The notes under the pieces are model-generated. The model did no database searches. It had not been told where the DNA came from and saw nothing but the letters and a program-made list of their open reading frames with translations. Positions 11,752-23,902 of a stretch of DNA of 64,000 bases are shown piece after piece. Made by a program: the position numbers and the translations under genes. Position 1 is the stretch's first letter, and each line of letters begins with the position of its first letter. Source of the DNA: Bretschneidera sinensis (lineage: Eukaryota; Streptophyta; Magnoliopsida; Brassicales; Akaniaceae); assembly GCA_023935145.1 (NCBI GenBank), contig CM043698.1, positions 39,457,501-39,521,500 of the forward strand, in the 5' to 3' direction.

Positions 11752-12234
11752 CATCTTCGTGAAATCTTTGAAGGTGTCCTCCAATGACTGTGAAACCGAC
11801 ACTGGCGCTTAAGTGGGAGCTTGGTAAGCAGGTGATGGTGCTAAATGGGCTGAGCGACCATAACCTGGAACCGGTGGAGGAAATCTGGGAGGGTATTGAT
11901 TGTGAACATGATGAGGGGCTCCTCCCTGATTTATTAGTTGGTTCTGCTTCCATGAAAAATTAGGGTGGTTCCGCTACCCTGGATTGTAAGTCTCAGAGTA
12001 AGGTCCATTTGATTACCACTGATAGTCATTGAAAGCCTTCATTTGTTCAATGGGATACTCGGCAAAAGCCGGTGTAGATGGACAATTCTGTGCTAAATGT
12101 ATAGTACTAGCATAGATGGAACAACTATCAACATTGAATGTATTGGCTGTATTGATGGACTGGCTGATCATCTTCATGAAATCCTTGAGGGTGTCCTCTA
12201 AAGATTGTGAAACCGGTGCTGGATTCATCCACAA
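11752..12234 (-). pseudogene. AthE gag-like N-terminal part
   Basis: The minus-strand frame begins MWMNPAPVSQSLEDTLKDF at 12234. That start resembles a linker found much later in AthH gag, so the capsid-type N-terminal domain is replaced by a copied segment. A degraded zinc knuckle follows (CSIYASTIHLAQNC: the second cysteine is Y), then stops near 12013 and 11975, then a YNPG/RNHPNFSW segment. The frame is cut by AthD at 11746 and resumes at 4768. Confidence 0.8.
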
Positions 12235-12387
12235 TTTTCTTTATTTTATTTTATTTTTTTATGGGAAATTGCCAATAGAAACAAATAAACTAAAATAAAA
12301 TTGCAAAAGAAAAATAAAACAAAAATCTTAACTAAACTAGTAGAAAAATAAAATCAATTCAGACAAAATTTTTACAAATAATACAAC

Positions 12388-12405
12388 TCCCCGGCAACGA
12401 TGCCA
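12388..12405 (-). other. Primer-binding site of AthE (tRNA-Asp, two mismatches)
   Basis: The plus strand reads TCCCCGGCAACGATGCCA; the intact form has GC where this has AT. It lies six bases from the LTR edge. The leader between it and the gag start (12235-12387) is AT-rich and noncoding. Confidence 0.8.
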
Positions 12406-12411
12406 TAAACT

Positions 12412-13815
12412 TGTTGTGAGTTTTAAATTACTTGCAAGTGCACAATTCGTTTGCAATATAGTATTGTGCAAGTGTGATGTCAAATCCACAAAGAATTGCG
12501 TTGTGAAAATATATTTTTATCTAAACTAACCCTATTTTAACCTAGTTCTGAATTTTGGAGTTGTACTATGCAAATAGTATAAATTAAACTAAATTGATTT
12601 AAAACAAATAATAAAAATACTAAGGTTTCTAAATCCACCCCACTAAAGTAAATCATATATTTTCATGTTCATTATAAAAATAATCTATCTAATCATTCTA
12701 TGAATCCACCATTATACAAATCACAGCAAATACCCAAACTAAACCAAAACCATCCAATGTATCCATTTAAAAATCACAATGGATATCCAATCTAATTTGA
12801 ATGATCCGCTGTACCTGGCAGATGAAACACAAGGAATATCCAATTTAACAATTTAAAAGCAATCAATCATAAGATTTTACTCAAATAATTGAACATAACA
12901 TTTATACTAAAAATATTAGAATTGTATGAACAAATCTGAAAATATTACGCCAAACAATGGCGAGGCTTTATCTTCAACCTTAGATGAAGATTTTAGTCTC
13001 TCATAATTATGAAACTAAAGTTCACAATAAAAGTGCTAAATATTAAACTTTAAAACTAAAAAAAATAAATTAAAACTGACTATACATTGGTAGAAATTCC
13101 ACTCGCTGTTGGGCGGCGCTTCCCCTCGTGGTAGCAAAGCCTTTGAGATCCACCAGAATGCTAGCAGAAGTCCTCCGGATTGCACATCAATTGCTTCAGT
13201 GAGGTGGGGCTTTTATATGGAAACTCAAGAGTGCAATGTGTTTCAAATTCAATGTGGGATACTGCCTGAGTGCGCTCGATCATAGTCTTGTGCGCTCGAG
13301 CGCAGCATGGTGCACTGTCTGATCTTTGTCTACTAAAACTACCATAACTTTCTCTAGAAAAGTCATTTTTATGAGGAGTAAAATTCCTCAAAAAATAGAT
13401 ATCTGGATATTTCCAAGCATATATGGTAATCTCCTGGTTCTTCCTGAATCAATACAGTAAAATCCACAAAAATGATTGATCTGCCACGCTAAAATCACAC
13501 ACAACCTGACCTTTGTCTACTAAAACTGCCATAACGTTCTCTAGAAAATCATTTTAATGAGCTGTAAAATTTCTTAGAAAATAGACATCCAGATCTTTCA
13601 AAGTATATATGGCTCATCTCCTGGTTCTTCCTGAATCAATACAGTAAAATCCACAAAAATGACTGATCTGTACAGGCAATTCTGGCAATTTTAGTGAAAC
13701 TCCTTTCCGAGTGCTTGTAAACCTGTAAAAAAACGAAAACAACTCAAAGTAACAAATTCCTAAGCTAACAAATATAAATTAATGAGCCAAAATATGCAAT
13801 ATTTAGCACTCATCA
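12412..13815 (-). repeat. 5' LTR of AthE, 1404 bp (diverged family 1)
   Basis: In sense direction it starts TGATGAGTGCTAAATATTGC (13815) and ends ...CTCACAACA (12412). It has only two or three CpG near-palindromes (13270-13300). It carries a directly duplicated segment of about 170-200 bp (13322-13470 and 13523-13665) matching the AthD LTR around GAAAGTTATGGCAGTTTTAG. A gene-family-like U5 block is retained near 12430-12490. Confidence 0.88.
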
Positions 13816-13816
13816 C

Positions 13817-13975
13817 AACCTACACTAGGTGGGATCCTTCTATTCACTATCAATCTCGGATCCCCTTCACCTAAGTCACAAGCTACACTAGGTGGTGTTC
13901 TTCAATTCCCTATCAATCTTGGATCCCATTCACCTAGGTAATAACCTACACTAGGTGGGGTCCTACCTTTCCAAT
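13817..13975. repeat. 63-bp tandem repeat, about 2.5 copies
   Basis: Units start at 13817, 13880 and 13943 with the core CCTACACTAGGTGG and an inner GGATCCC. The third unit is partial. Confidence 0.85.
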
Positions 13976-14125
13976 ATCATCATTTTCCATAATTCCATTT
14001 AATTTCATGTTAATACAATGTATTCATAACATCATAATTTCAGATAAAAAGTCCACAACAATATATATCACAACCATCTCATTCACAACAATTATAAAAC
14101 ATTGAGACATTTCAATCAATATTTC

Positions 14126-14129
<4 letters not shown>

Positions 14130-14157
<28 letters not shown>
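14130..14157. repeat. (AT)n microsatellite
   Basis: About 14 TA dinucleotides without interruption. Confidence 0.95.
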
Positions 14158-14160
<3 letters not shown>

Positions 14161-15944
14161 CCACACAAAATATTTTTATTATTATCATCGTTCCATATGC
14201 ATTTATTATGCTACGCTTACAAAGAGTAAGGTGAAGTTCACCTTAATAACACTGAGTGCTATTCTTGGGCTTTTTCCTTACGTTTCCTACATTTTTCCAC
14301 CTCACCTAAGGCATATAACACTTAGTATAACAATCCAAGAAGTAGATAAAATTCATATTTATACTTAACAACAAAATATAGTCAAATAAGAATCATGTTT
14401 CAAGTTTTTCTCCTTAGTTTACCGTTACTTACCTTTTTCTTGTCTGTTCTTATCAAACCTCAATTTTAAATCTTCTAACCAAGACATTTTTACTTTTCCT
14501 CAAGAAAAATTCAAGTTAGGTAGTAAGAAAGCTTAAACTCCTCAAGAGTTAAGTCTAAATTACTTACTTTACTTTAATCCTCCTAATCTTGCTTCTTTTC
14601 AAACCTCATTTTTAATATACTTCTACCTTCAAATTAGTAACTCGTTCATTCAAAGAAACCATACCAACCTAGAAGTCTTTACATCCCAAGATCTCAAATT
14701 TATAAAATGAATCATTCCCACACATTTAATTAATTAAATTCAAAAGTCACAATTTTCCAGTTAGTATTCTTTCCAAGCTTACTTTATCACTAAAACCCTC
14801 AAATTTATAAACTTTCTTTTTAGTTCTAATAAGAAATAAACTTTAAGTAAGTTCATAAATTCCATAAATCTACAAGTCTATAAATCCATATAGAATAGTC
14901 ATCATTTTCCAAATTTTCAACTTAGTGTAATTACCTAAAAACGCCAATTTTTTTTTTCTTTTCAAAACTCTTGAATTTAACAAGAAAGTCTATTAATCAA
15001 AGAGATTCATTTAGTTCCATCAAGGTTTTATACTTCAAACCTAATAATTTCATTTTTAACCACACCCAACACAACTTCAAGAAACTCTATAATATAATTT
15101 AAAATTTTAACCCAAAAAATTCATTATATTCATCTTCTAATTCTCATAATTCACAAACCCATCACTACTAACACTTCTCTAACATCTAAACATATAAATT
15201 CTAACAATACCAAAACATTAAATTCCATTACTTCAACACCAAAGTTAGAATTTTAAATAAAACTCTTAAAACTTTCATCATCAACACATAATACTAATTT
15301 TCTATTACTCAAAATCAATGAAATTTGACCCAAATAATCTCAAACAAAGCTCCAATATAAACTTTAAGAGGTCTAAATTAACTTAGGAAAGATAAAAATT
15401 CAAGAATACCTCAAGAAATTGAAGAAAGGAAGTCAAAAAGCAAAGAACTCAAGAATTCCTTGTTTGGTGTGTGCGGGCCACGCGTCACCGTAGCCTACTC
15501 GGGGAGGCCCACCTCCTTGACCTAACGGTGGCAAGAGGTTGCAGAAGGGTTTTTAAAAAAATGAGTTTTGCAAGAGAAGAAATTTTTTTGTCTCTCCTCG
15601 CTATTTCTACCGAAATTGGAGAAAAAGAAATGATTTTTTTTGGGGCTGTTTTTGTTTGACTTAAGCATTATATACTCCCACAAGAGTAACTACCTTATCA
15701 CCCTTCTCATTTTATTTTGTCAAATTGCAAATTCCTTTCTCACTTTTCCTAACCAATACAACTAAGGCCCAAAGAGTTTTATTTCTAACCAAAAACCTTT
15801 AATTCCAATTTTACTTATACTAAAACGCCCCTTTAATTAATGTCTAAAATTATTTGTTCCAATAATTGGTCCAAAACACCATAATACGAGACTTCAGTTC
15901 TAATACTAACACAGTCATGAATCTAGATAATACAAAATTAAAAC

Positions 15945-16084
15945 TGTTGGAAATCACCCTCAAGATGCCCAGGTGGTGATCTTCCAAACACCAAAGTCTA
16001 GAATGACTTATAATGAACAGAAACATCAATCAAAGCAAGAAAGAACACAAGCAATTAGTTATCGAGGTTCGGCAATGTGTTTAC
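15945..16084 (-). repeat. Copia-1 3' LTR, first piece
   Basis: Begins TGTTGGAAATC on the plus strand and matches 56126-56260. Broken after ...ATGTGTTTAC by Copia-2. Confidence 0.9.
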
Positions 16085-16431
16085 TATTGGGGTTAAACTA
16101 CCTTATCCCTACAGATCTTGAGATGTAAATATAGAGAAGAAAATATAAATAAATCAAAGACAAACACACAGAACACAGATTTACGTGGTTCACCCAAACT
16201 CGGGTTACGTCCACGGAGTTGCAGCGATTTCACTATGTCTTGAAGAACAATACAAGGAGGTCTCACCCCTAGACAACCCTTACAGTATTCACAAAAAGAC
16301 GGCTCACTCACTCACACAAAAGAATAAGATGAAACCCTTATATTTTCGAGTAAAAATAAAACAGATACCAAACAGTGCTGAAAACACCGGATTGGACAAA
16401 AAAACCACCAGGCTCCACACATAGCCTAACA
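16085..16431 (-). repeat. Copia-2 3' LTR, 347 bp
   Basis: Same length as the right LTR. It carries conserved AACTCGGGTTAC and CACATAGCCTAACA segments and a TATA-like AATATAAGG (sense) near 16338-16345. The first bases are mutated (TATTGGGG for TGTTATGG). Confidence 0.92.
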
Positions 16432-16522
16432 ATCTCCCACTTGGAGACTGGTCCAATCAACAGCACCAAGCACCACATGCCTTCAAACAAAGCAACCATT
16501 TCCGCAACTCATTCACCTGTCC

Positions 16523-19500
16523 TCAAGCTTGAAGACCAATTGAAGCTAAGCACAGCTTCAATTTCTCAATAATGACACCCTTAGTCAACATATCTACTGG
16601 ATTCTCAATTTCACGAATCTTCTCCAGTACCAATTGTTCACTATTGAGAAGAGAGCGAATAAAGTGATATCTCAACTGTATATGCTTTGTCCTGGAATGA
16701 AACACCGGATTCTTAGCAAGAAAAATAGCACTCTGACTACTACTGTGTAGAGTACCCCTCTCATTCTTCTTACCCAACTCATCCAAGACCCTGTAACCAA
16801 ACTATCTCCTTCTTAGCTTCAGTTATGGCTACATACTCAGCTTCTGTAGTAGAGAAAGCAATAATTTTCTGCAACTTAGAAGCCCAACTTACAGCTGTAC
16901 CACCCATAGTATACACAATCCTTGTAGTACTCTTCTTGCTATCAACATGACCAGCTAAATCCACTTCCACAAAACCTTGAAGTTTTAAACCTACCCTTGT
17001 GAAGCACATAGATGTATTTGAAGTGCTTTTCAAATACCTCAGGATCCATTTGACTACCTCCCAATGTTGTTTTCCCAGATTACTCATGTGCCTACTCACT
17101 ACTCCCACTGCATGTACAATGTCTGGTCTTATGCAGACCATGGTATACATAAGACTTCCAATAGCTGAGGCATAGGGAACCCTACTCATGTAGTCCTGCT
17201 CCTACTCTGTCTTTGGTGACTAATCCTTAGATAGTCTCAAATGACTAGCCAAAGGTGTGCTCACTGGTTTAGCACTATCCATTCTAAATCGACTGAACCT
17301 TCTTCACATACTCTGTCTATGAAAGTTTCAAAGTCCCACTGACTCTGTCTCTGATGATTCTCATACCAAAGATTTGTTTTGCAGCACCGAAATCCTTTAT
17401 TGCAAACTGTTTTGACAACTGCCTCTTGAGATTATTAATCTCCTCAATGTTAGACCCTGCAAGGAGCATATCATCCACATATAACAATAATAGGATATAA
17501 GAGTTGTCAAAACTATTAACATAGCAACAATGGTCTGCTTGGCACCTTATGAACCCGGTGCTACACATGAAGCTGTCAAACTTCTTGTACCATTGTCTTG
17601 GAGCTTGTTTCAACCAATACAAACTCTTTCTCAGTTTGCAAATCTGATTTTCCTTTCCCTACACTGCAAATCTTTGTGGCTGAAACATATAAATATCCTC
17701 CTCTAAATCACCATGAAGGAATGTTGTCTTCACATCTAACTGCTCAAGATGTAGGTTCTTTGCAGCCACAATTCCCAGTACCAGCCTGATTGTTGTTAGC
17801 TTCAAAACTAGAGAGAAAATATCTGTGTAATCAACACCCTTTTTCTGTTGAAACCCTTTCACAACCAATCTGGCCTTGTAGCGCTTGCTATCATCATGCT
17901 CTTCTTTTACTCTATACACCCATTTATTATGTAAAACTTTCTTCCCTTCTAGCAATTCAGTTAGTTCTCATTTCTGATACGTCATCAATGAGTCCATCTC
18001 ATCCTTCATGGCCAACTCCCACTTACTATAATTTTTAATCTGTAAATCTTTATCATAACATTCTGGCTCACCACTGTTAGTCAATAAAATATAGAACAAG
18101 GATGGTGAGAACCGTTGTGCAGGTCTAATGTTCCTAGAAGACCTTCGGACAACACTTATAGGTGTACATTGTTCTACCTGTGGGTCTGTATTCTCATCAT
18201 TTTCCTGACTCCTACTCTGCACTGTGCTCTCAGAAAATTCATCCAAGTCAACAAACTTAGACTTCTTTGGTTCTAGCCCTGTAACAACATATTCTGCACT
18301 TGACCTGTCTTTGTATATAATCTGTTCATTGAAAATCACATTTCTACTCCTGATGATTTTTTTATTTTGATTATCCCAAAATCGATAACCAAAAGCTTCA
18401 TCACCATAGCCAATAAAGAAACATTTTCTGGATTTAGTATCTAGTTTACTGCGAGCATCAGAGTCACTATGAACATAAGATAAACAGCCAAAAACTTTTA
18501 AGTAAGAAAGGTTTACCTTCTTTCCACTCCATACCTCTTCAGGTATCCTGCAATCCAAAGGAACTGACGGTCCTTGATTTATCAAGTGAGCTGCTGTGCT
18601 AACTGCATCGGCCTAAAAAGTTTCTGGCAACCCAGCATGCAACCTCATACTTCTAGCACGCTCATTGAGGATCTTGTTCATACGCTCAACCACGCCATTC
18701 TGCTATGGTGTCTCGGGAATAGTCTTCTCCATCTTAATCCCATTAGTAGCACAAAATTCTCTAAATCCCCCATCTATGTACTCTCCACCATTATCAGGCC
18801 TCAAACATTTTACCTTCAAACTTGTTTTAGTCTAAACCATGGCCTTCCATTACTTAAAGGTCTCAAATACTTCAGATTTATTTTTCAAAAAATAAAACCA
18901 TACCTTCCTGCTTGAGTCATCAATAAATGTGATATAATACCGTGAATCTCCAAGAGATACAACCGAGGAAGCTCCCCACAAATCTGTGTGTACCAACTCC
19001 AATTTTTCAGACTTTGGAGTTCTGCCTCCTTTCAAGAAACTGACCTTTCTCTGTTTCCTAAGATACAACTCTTACACAAATCAAAGTCAAGAGATTTCAA
19101 CTCTAGCAGTTTCAATTTAGACAACATCCCTTTCATCCCTTTTTCGCTCATGTGACCAAGCCTGCGGTGCCATAGGTTTGTATCAACTTTTGCATCAACC
19201 ACTACAATAGTATCTCTCACACTTGAGGTCATATACAGAGTACCCGTTTTTGTTCCCCGAGCCACTACCATGGCTCCCTTTGTAATCTTCCAAGTTCCAG
19301 CCCTAAATGTCACCGTGTGACCTTCAACATCAAGCTGTCCTACAGAGATCAAGTTCCTCATCAATTTTGGAACATGTCGCACTTTCTTTGTCAACCACAC
19401 AGACCCATTCGACAATTTAATGCGAACGTTTCTCATACCCACAATATCCAAGGCTTCTCCATCAACCAAATATACCTTCCCAAAATCACCCGTCACATAG

Positions 19501-20411
19501 TGTTCCATGATTTCTCGGTGTGCAGTGTTATGGAAAGAAACTTTTGAGTCCAAAACCCAAGAGTCAATGGGACTGTCAATAGAAAGTAATAGGGCATCAT
19601 GTAGTTCTTCTGTCACATCATTTGCAGCATCGTTCTCATTCCTTTTTTTCTGCGGTTCTTTACAATTTTTCTTAAAGTGGCCAGTCTTGCCACAATTCCA
19701 GCATTCCAGTTATCGTCCAGATTTGGATTTACTCCTACCTCCTCTTCTGGATTTTGATTTACTCGGATTGGAATTTTTTATCCTGTGCTCTTCCTCTTGT
19801 CTCAAGATTTAAAGTGGAACCAAAACCCGAGGTTTCACCCACATCTCTCATGCGAATCTCCTCGCTTAAAATCAAATCCTGAATATCTTCATATTTGAGT
19901 TTATTCTTCCCTGTAGAATTACTTACCGCCATTCTTATGGCTTCCCAACTGTTTGGCAAAGAAGCCAAAACAATTAAAGCACGGATCTCATCATCAAAAT
20001 CAATCTCAACAGATGACAATTGATTAATAATTGTATTGAACTCATTCAGATGCTGCGTAAAAGGGGTACTTTCTGCCATCTTCAAATTGGATAACTTTTA
20101 CATCAGATGCACTTTGTTGTTTGCCGACGATTTTTCATACATACTAGATAAAGCCGCCATCATATCCTTAGTGGTCTTCTCCTTCATAACATTGTGCACA
20201 ACCAATCTTGATAGAGTTAATCGAATAACTCCCAGTACCTGTCTATCAAGAAGATTCCATTCTTCTTCTTTCATATTGTCTAGCTTTGCCCCTAACAGAG
20301 ACAAATGTAATTTTTCCCATTGAGATAATCCTCGATTTGTATCCTCCAATACCCAAAATCTGTGCCATCGAATTTCTCGATTCCTGTCGCCTTTTCTTCT
20401 TCTCCGGCCAT
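16523..20411 (-). pseudogene. Copia-2 gag-pol polyprotein, broken
   Basis: One polyprotein of the Tork/Tnt1 type, split by frameshifts and stops. In sense order: gag from ATG at 20411 (MAGEEEKATG), UBN2-like gag (about 20330-19830), zinc knuckle CWNCGKTGHFKKNC near 19705, protease with DSG changed to DSK near 19550, GAG-preintegrase LWHRRLGHMSEKGMKGML near 19170, integrase pieces (19068-18850, then C-terminus FGCLSYVHSD near 18490), RT N-terminus (17955-17659), RT palm LLLLYVDDMLLAGS near 17480, and RNase H (17189-16523, VSWASKLQKIIAFSTTEAEY). A stop follows the knuckle region. The altered protease aspartyl motif alone would block processing. Confidence 0.92.
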
Positions 20412-20433
20412 GACTCTCACTCAAAAACCGATA

Positions 20434-20445
20434 GCTTTGATACCA
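20434..20445 (-). other. Copia-2 primer-binding site (initiator tRNA-Met type)
   Basis: Sense TGGTATCAAAGC, one mismatch to the usual TGGTATCAGAGC, two bases from the 5' LTR. Confidence 0.85.
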
Positions 20446-20447
20446 GT

Positions 20448-20794
20448 TGTTATGGTTAAACTACCCTATCCCTATGGATCTTGAGATGCGAATATAGAGA
20501 AGAAAATAGAAATAAATCAAAGACAAACACACAGCACACAGATTTACATGGTTCACCCAAACTCGGGTTACTTTCATGGAGTTGTAGTGATTTCACTATG
20601 TCTTGAATAACAATAGAAGGAGGTCTCACCCCTAGACAACCCTCACAGTATTCACAAAAAGACGGCTCACTCACTTACACAAAAGAATAAGATGAAACCC
20701 TTATATTTTCGCGTTAAAATAAAACAGATACCAAACAGTGCTGAAAACACCAGATTAGACAAAAAAACCACCAGGCTCCACACATAGCCTAACA
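20448..20794 (-). repeat. Copia-2 5' LTR, 347 bp
   Basis: Plus strand TGTTATGGTTAAAC to TAGCCTAACA, paired with 16085-16431. Confidence 0.92.
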
Positions 20795-21552
20795 CCTAAG
20801 TCCCCGTGAGCTCCTCTAAGCCCTCTGCACTAAATCAATGAGTTCTTATAGGTTACAACAACACCTCTTCAAGAAATCTCTTGTTCTTGAAGAACGAAAT
20901 AGGAGAAAAGAAAGTGATAAGGACTTGAGTTACCCTGGAATTTTCGGAATTTTACCCAAGAAAATTCCACTTACAAGGCTCTTGAATCCCCAATCTATAT
21001 TACTCACTCTCTAAATAACCAGCTTCTCCAATAAGTCTCTTCTATGTGTTTTGTGTCTTTGCACTCTCACACACCATGTGTTCTATTTCACACACATTCT
21101 ACACTTGATCTCTCCTTTGTGTTGAGATGGTCTGTCTTGTCTTGTTGAGATTGAAGCTTGGTGACCCTTTATATAGTGCACCACTTCTTTAACCTATTTT
21201 GAAGTCAATCTTAACCCTTAGATCTTGAGGACCAATCAATCATAGCCCTTCAACAAGTCTAAGTGATCCTGTACATTTTGAACAAGCCTCACACATCAAT
21301 CCAAAGTGCTGATCAGGAAGCATCAAGTATGCATGGCGTTGCGCCTCAGAACAGGGCAGGCCGTAGCTCAAGCCAGGGCACGCTACTTCCACCTTCTGGG
21401 CGCTGTGGCGCACCCTTCTTGAGATGCGGCGCACACCTGGGCAGAAGACTTCTCCTTGCTAGGAGGTGAGGCACACACTTCTTGGGGTGCAGCACCAAGG
21501 CCTGATGAAACTTTATTCTTTAACCCATTTAATCCTTAGACAAATACCAACA
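20795..21552 (-). repeat. Copia-1 3' LTR, second piece
   Basis: Continues the LTR broken at 16084 and ends CAAATACCAACA. The TATA box in sense is at 21168-21175. It holds one copy of a GCGCACAC-containing unit that is duplicated in the other LTR. The purine-rich tract just inside (complement of ATCTCTTCCTTTGTC, 21553-21567) is the PPT. Confidence 0.9.
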
Positions 21553-21639
21553 ATCTCTTCCTTTGTCTAAGCAATTAAACCCGAACCCATTGTGCAGAGA
21601 ACTCAAGATCCAAACTCAAATTGAGTCACCATATCAACC

Positions 21640-23257
21640 AACTCCAATCCTAAGAAGTTTAAGACAATGATTGAACTTACTTAGAGGTAGAACTTTAGTA
21701 CCTAAATCTGCAGGATTTTCTTCCGTTGTGACTTTGTCCCCATGAATGCATCATTCCGTAACATTTCCCTGAATAAAATGATACCGAACATCCATATACT
21801 TAGTCCTCTCATGGAGCAACGGGTTCCAACCTAAGTGCCACGCACTTTGGCTATCCGAAGACATCACCACCTGTTCTTTTAGGACATTTCACTCGTCCAA
21901 CAACCCTTTGCACCACATAGCCTCCTTTATAGCTTCCGTTGCTGCTATATACTCAGCCTTGGTTGTTGAGAGTGCTACCATCGGTTGCAACTGAGCCTTC
22001 AAATACCTTAGCAACCACTTCATCCCAAGCCAAAACTCCTTCCCGGGATTACTCACAAATATGCTGAGAACACTAATTACTTGAAAAATGTTGGGTCTAG
22101 TGCTTACCATCATGAACATGACTGATCCAACCACACTAGAGTAAGGGACCTTTTCCATTTCCTTCTTTTCCTCATTCATTCTAGGGCATTGTTCGCTAGA
22201 GAACTGGAAATGACCAGCAAGAGGAATCTTCATTGGTTTACCATCTTCCATAGAAAACTTGTACAACACCTTTTCTATATCGGAAGACTGAGAAACCTTC
22301 AACCCATTTCTCTTCCTTTCTTGAATTCTTCTCATCCCAAGGATATTTTGTGCAAGGCCAAGATTCTTTCTCTCGAACTTCTTACTGAGTTGAGATGTCA
22401 ACCTTTCTATCCTCTCCCTGCTGTTCCCAACCAACAGCATGTCATCAATATAGATGAGGATACTCACCTTTTCCTCCACCTTGTGTCCAGATGAGAGAGT
22501 TTCTATAAAATATATGCTGTCTTTTTGCGTGAACCCCTTCGCCACTGGCCTAGCCTTGTTTCGGACTTCATTCCCTAGAGGGTTCCCTTCTTTGATCTAG
22601 TAAGTGCACTTACAATCCACAACTCTCTGTTTTCCTGGAATGTGCACCAATTCCCAAGAGTTGTTCTTCCTCAAAGAATCAATTTCTTCCTTCATAGCTA
22701 GCTTCCATCTTGATGAATCCTTACATCCCATTGTATCAATGTAAGTCTCTGGTTCACTTATCCCTCCTTCTGTCTAAGGAGCTGTTGCATTCGCAACTGC
22801 AAAACCATATCTCAAAGGTGGTCTGACCAACCTTTTTTCCCTGTCCCTTGTGCACTGCTAGTCAGTCTTACTTGCTACATCATCCCCTTCTAGTTCAGCC
22901 TCCTCTCGAGTGTCTTGAGCTTGGCATTCATCAATGGGCTCTACCTGGTCCGAATCCTCTTGCCTCTCTTGCTCTACCTGAACTGAATTTTCCTTGATGC
23001 TATGCTCCACAAATACCGAACTGGTTTGCTCACTATCCCTTACAGGGTTAGTTCTCTCCAAATAAGGAAATAAATGCTCATTAAAAATGACATCCCTACT
23101 TATTATGAGTTTAAATCCTTTTTTTTTCTAAGGACTACAACCTATACCCCTTAGCCCCTTCCCCATATTCTAGAAACACAGACTTTCTAGATCTTGGGCT
23201 AAGCTTATCATCCTTTTTATGTGCATTCACAGCACACCCAAAAGTCTTAAGGTTGTC
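21640..23257 (-). pseudogene. Copia-1 integrase C-terminus, RT and RNase H remnants
   Basis: In sense order: integrase C-terminal FGCAVNAHKKDDKLSPRSRK (23250-23180) and SRDVIFNE (near 23085), a variable acidic linker (23061-22858), RT start WELVHIPGKQRVVD (near 22645), then AKGFTQKD followed at once by KVEEKVSILIYIDDMLLVG. About 100 residues of RT, including the first catalytic aspartate region, are missing. RNase H also lacks its middle (LLRYLKAQ directly before LQPMVALSTTKAEY). The tail RTKYMDVRYHFI and NPADLGTK reaches about 21640. It has stops near 23140, 22770 and 22600. Not functional. Confidence 0.88.
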
Positions 23258-23640
23258 TAATAAGTGCTTAAATAGTCATATTTAAGCCCCTTAATTTGCA
23301 CTTGTTAGGCTCTTTGTCTATACATTTTAGTAGATTCTACCTCACTTTTGTGCTTTCTATGCTTTTCATTGGGCTTTGACAAAAAGAAGACATTTTGGAG
23401 CTCTAAGGAATAAAAAGTAAAGTTCTGCAAAACCAGCAAGATGCACTTGAGCGCACCTCCCTCGTGATCGAGTGCATGAGCACTCGAGCGCACACTTAGA
23501 AGGATTAAGTCCACACATGCACTCAAGTGCAGACCTTTACGATCGAGCGCACACCCACCAGAGGTGGCAGAGCTAGAATTAAAGAAGTCTCCAAACCTTA
23601 AATTGGAAATTAGAGTTTCAGGGTACCCTTAGAGCCCTAT
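23258..23640 (+). repeat. AthC 5' LTR fragment
   Basis: Matches 25323-25690 of the 3' LTR and stops at CCCTAT, the first bases of the TATA box (CCCTATATATAG at 25684). Contains diverged CpG near-palindromes (23445-23560). Confidence 0.85.
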
Positions 23641-23902
23641 TTGGGAGGAGGACCAACCAGACATGGGGTCCACAAAGTACCAACACTTTCTCGAGGAGCT
23701 ATCCTCCTTCCGCTGCGAGCTCTCAAATATCCGTCGAGAGGACAGAGAGGCGACCTGTCTGATCCATCAGCAGATAGATGGGTTTGAGGAACAGTTTGCA
23801 TGACAGAAGGCGATGCTATAGGCCATCCTCGATCACCTACCTCCTACACTCGGTACCTCTTCGACTGCACCACCCGATGACCACCAGTGAGAGCATACCC
23901 CG
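23641..23902 (+). pseudogene. AthC internal coding remnant, unrecognised
   Basis: One frame reads a charged, helix-forming stretch (KYQHFLEELSSFRCELSNIR, then REDREATCLIHQQIDGFEEQF) before a stop near 23802, then a proline- and threonine-rich tail. The last part (TCGACTGCACCACCCGATGA) resembles the segment just before the boundary box in AthB (31245-31280). I do not recognise a domain; it may be the end of gag or of a lineage-specific tail. Confidence 0.45.

Larger units (their letters stand above)
2942..13815 (-). mobile_element. AthE: non-autonomous Athila-clade element, interrupted twice
   Basis: On the minus strand the order is 5' LTR (13815-12412), tRNA-Asp primer site, gag-like/RT-fragment reading frame (12234-11752, resuming 4768-3530) and 3' UTR (3529-2942). 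The 3' LTR lies beyond AthA, outside the window. AthD interrupts the gag frame with target duplication CCGGT; AthA interrupts the 3' UTR. The frame has several stops. Its LTR has diverged from AthH and contains a segment shared with the AthD LTR. The right edge abuts Gyp-L LTR DNA, so AthE inserted into Gyp-L. Confidence 0.85.
13816..15944 (-). repeat. Gyp-L LTR, major part (host sequence of AthE and Copia-1)
   Basis: Noncoding, strongly G-poor on the plus strand. I assign it to an LTR because, across Copia-1 (target duplication AAAAC), it is continuous with 57079-57089, which ends ...CCACA next to a polypurine-like tract. It contains a 63-bp tandem repeat, an (AT)n run, a perfect short inverted repeat AAGGTGAAGTTCACCTT at 14229-14245 and a GC-richer patch at 15465-15540. 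Its left end is hidden by AthE. Confidence 0.6.
16085..20794 (-). mobile_element. Copia-2: Tork-like Ty1/Copia retrotransposon, 4710 bp
   Basis: Two LTRs of 347 bp each (16085-16431, 20448-20794), primer site at 20434-20445, polypurine tract next to the left LTR (complement of ATCTCCCACTTGG from 16432), and a single degraded gag-pol frame between. It sits in the Copia-1 3' LTR. Flanks are TTTAC and CCTAA; the uninterrupted Copia-1 LTR reads CCTAC at this point, so a target duplication fits but both copies have mutated. Confidence 0.92.

Noticed and set aside
15471..15659. 62-codon frame in a GC-richer patch, considered as a host exon
   Set aside because: No conserved motif, no splice context, and it is inside the region assigned to the Gyp-L LTR.
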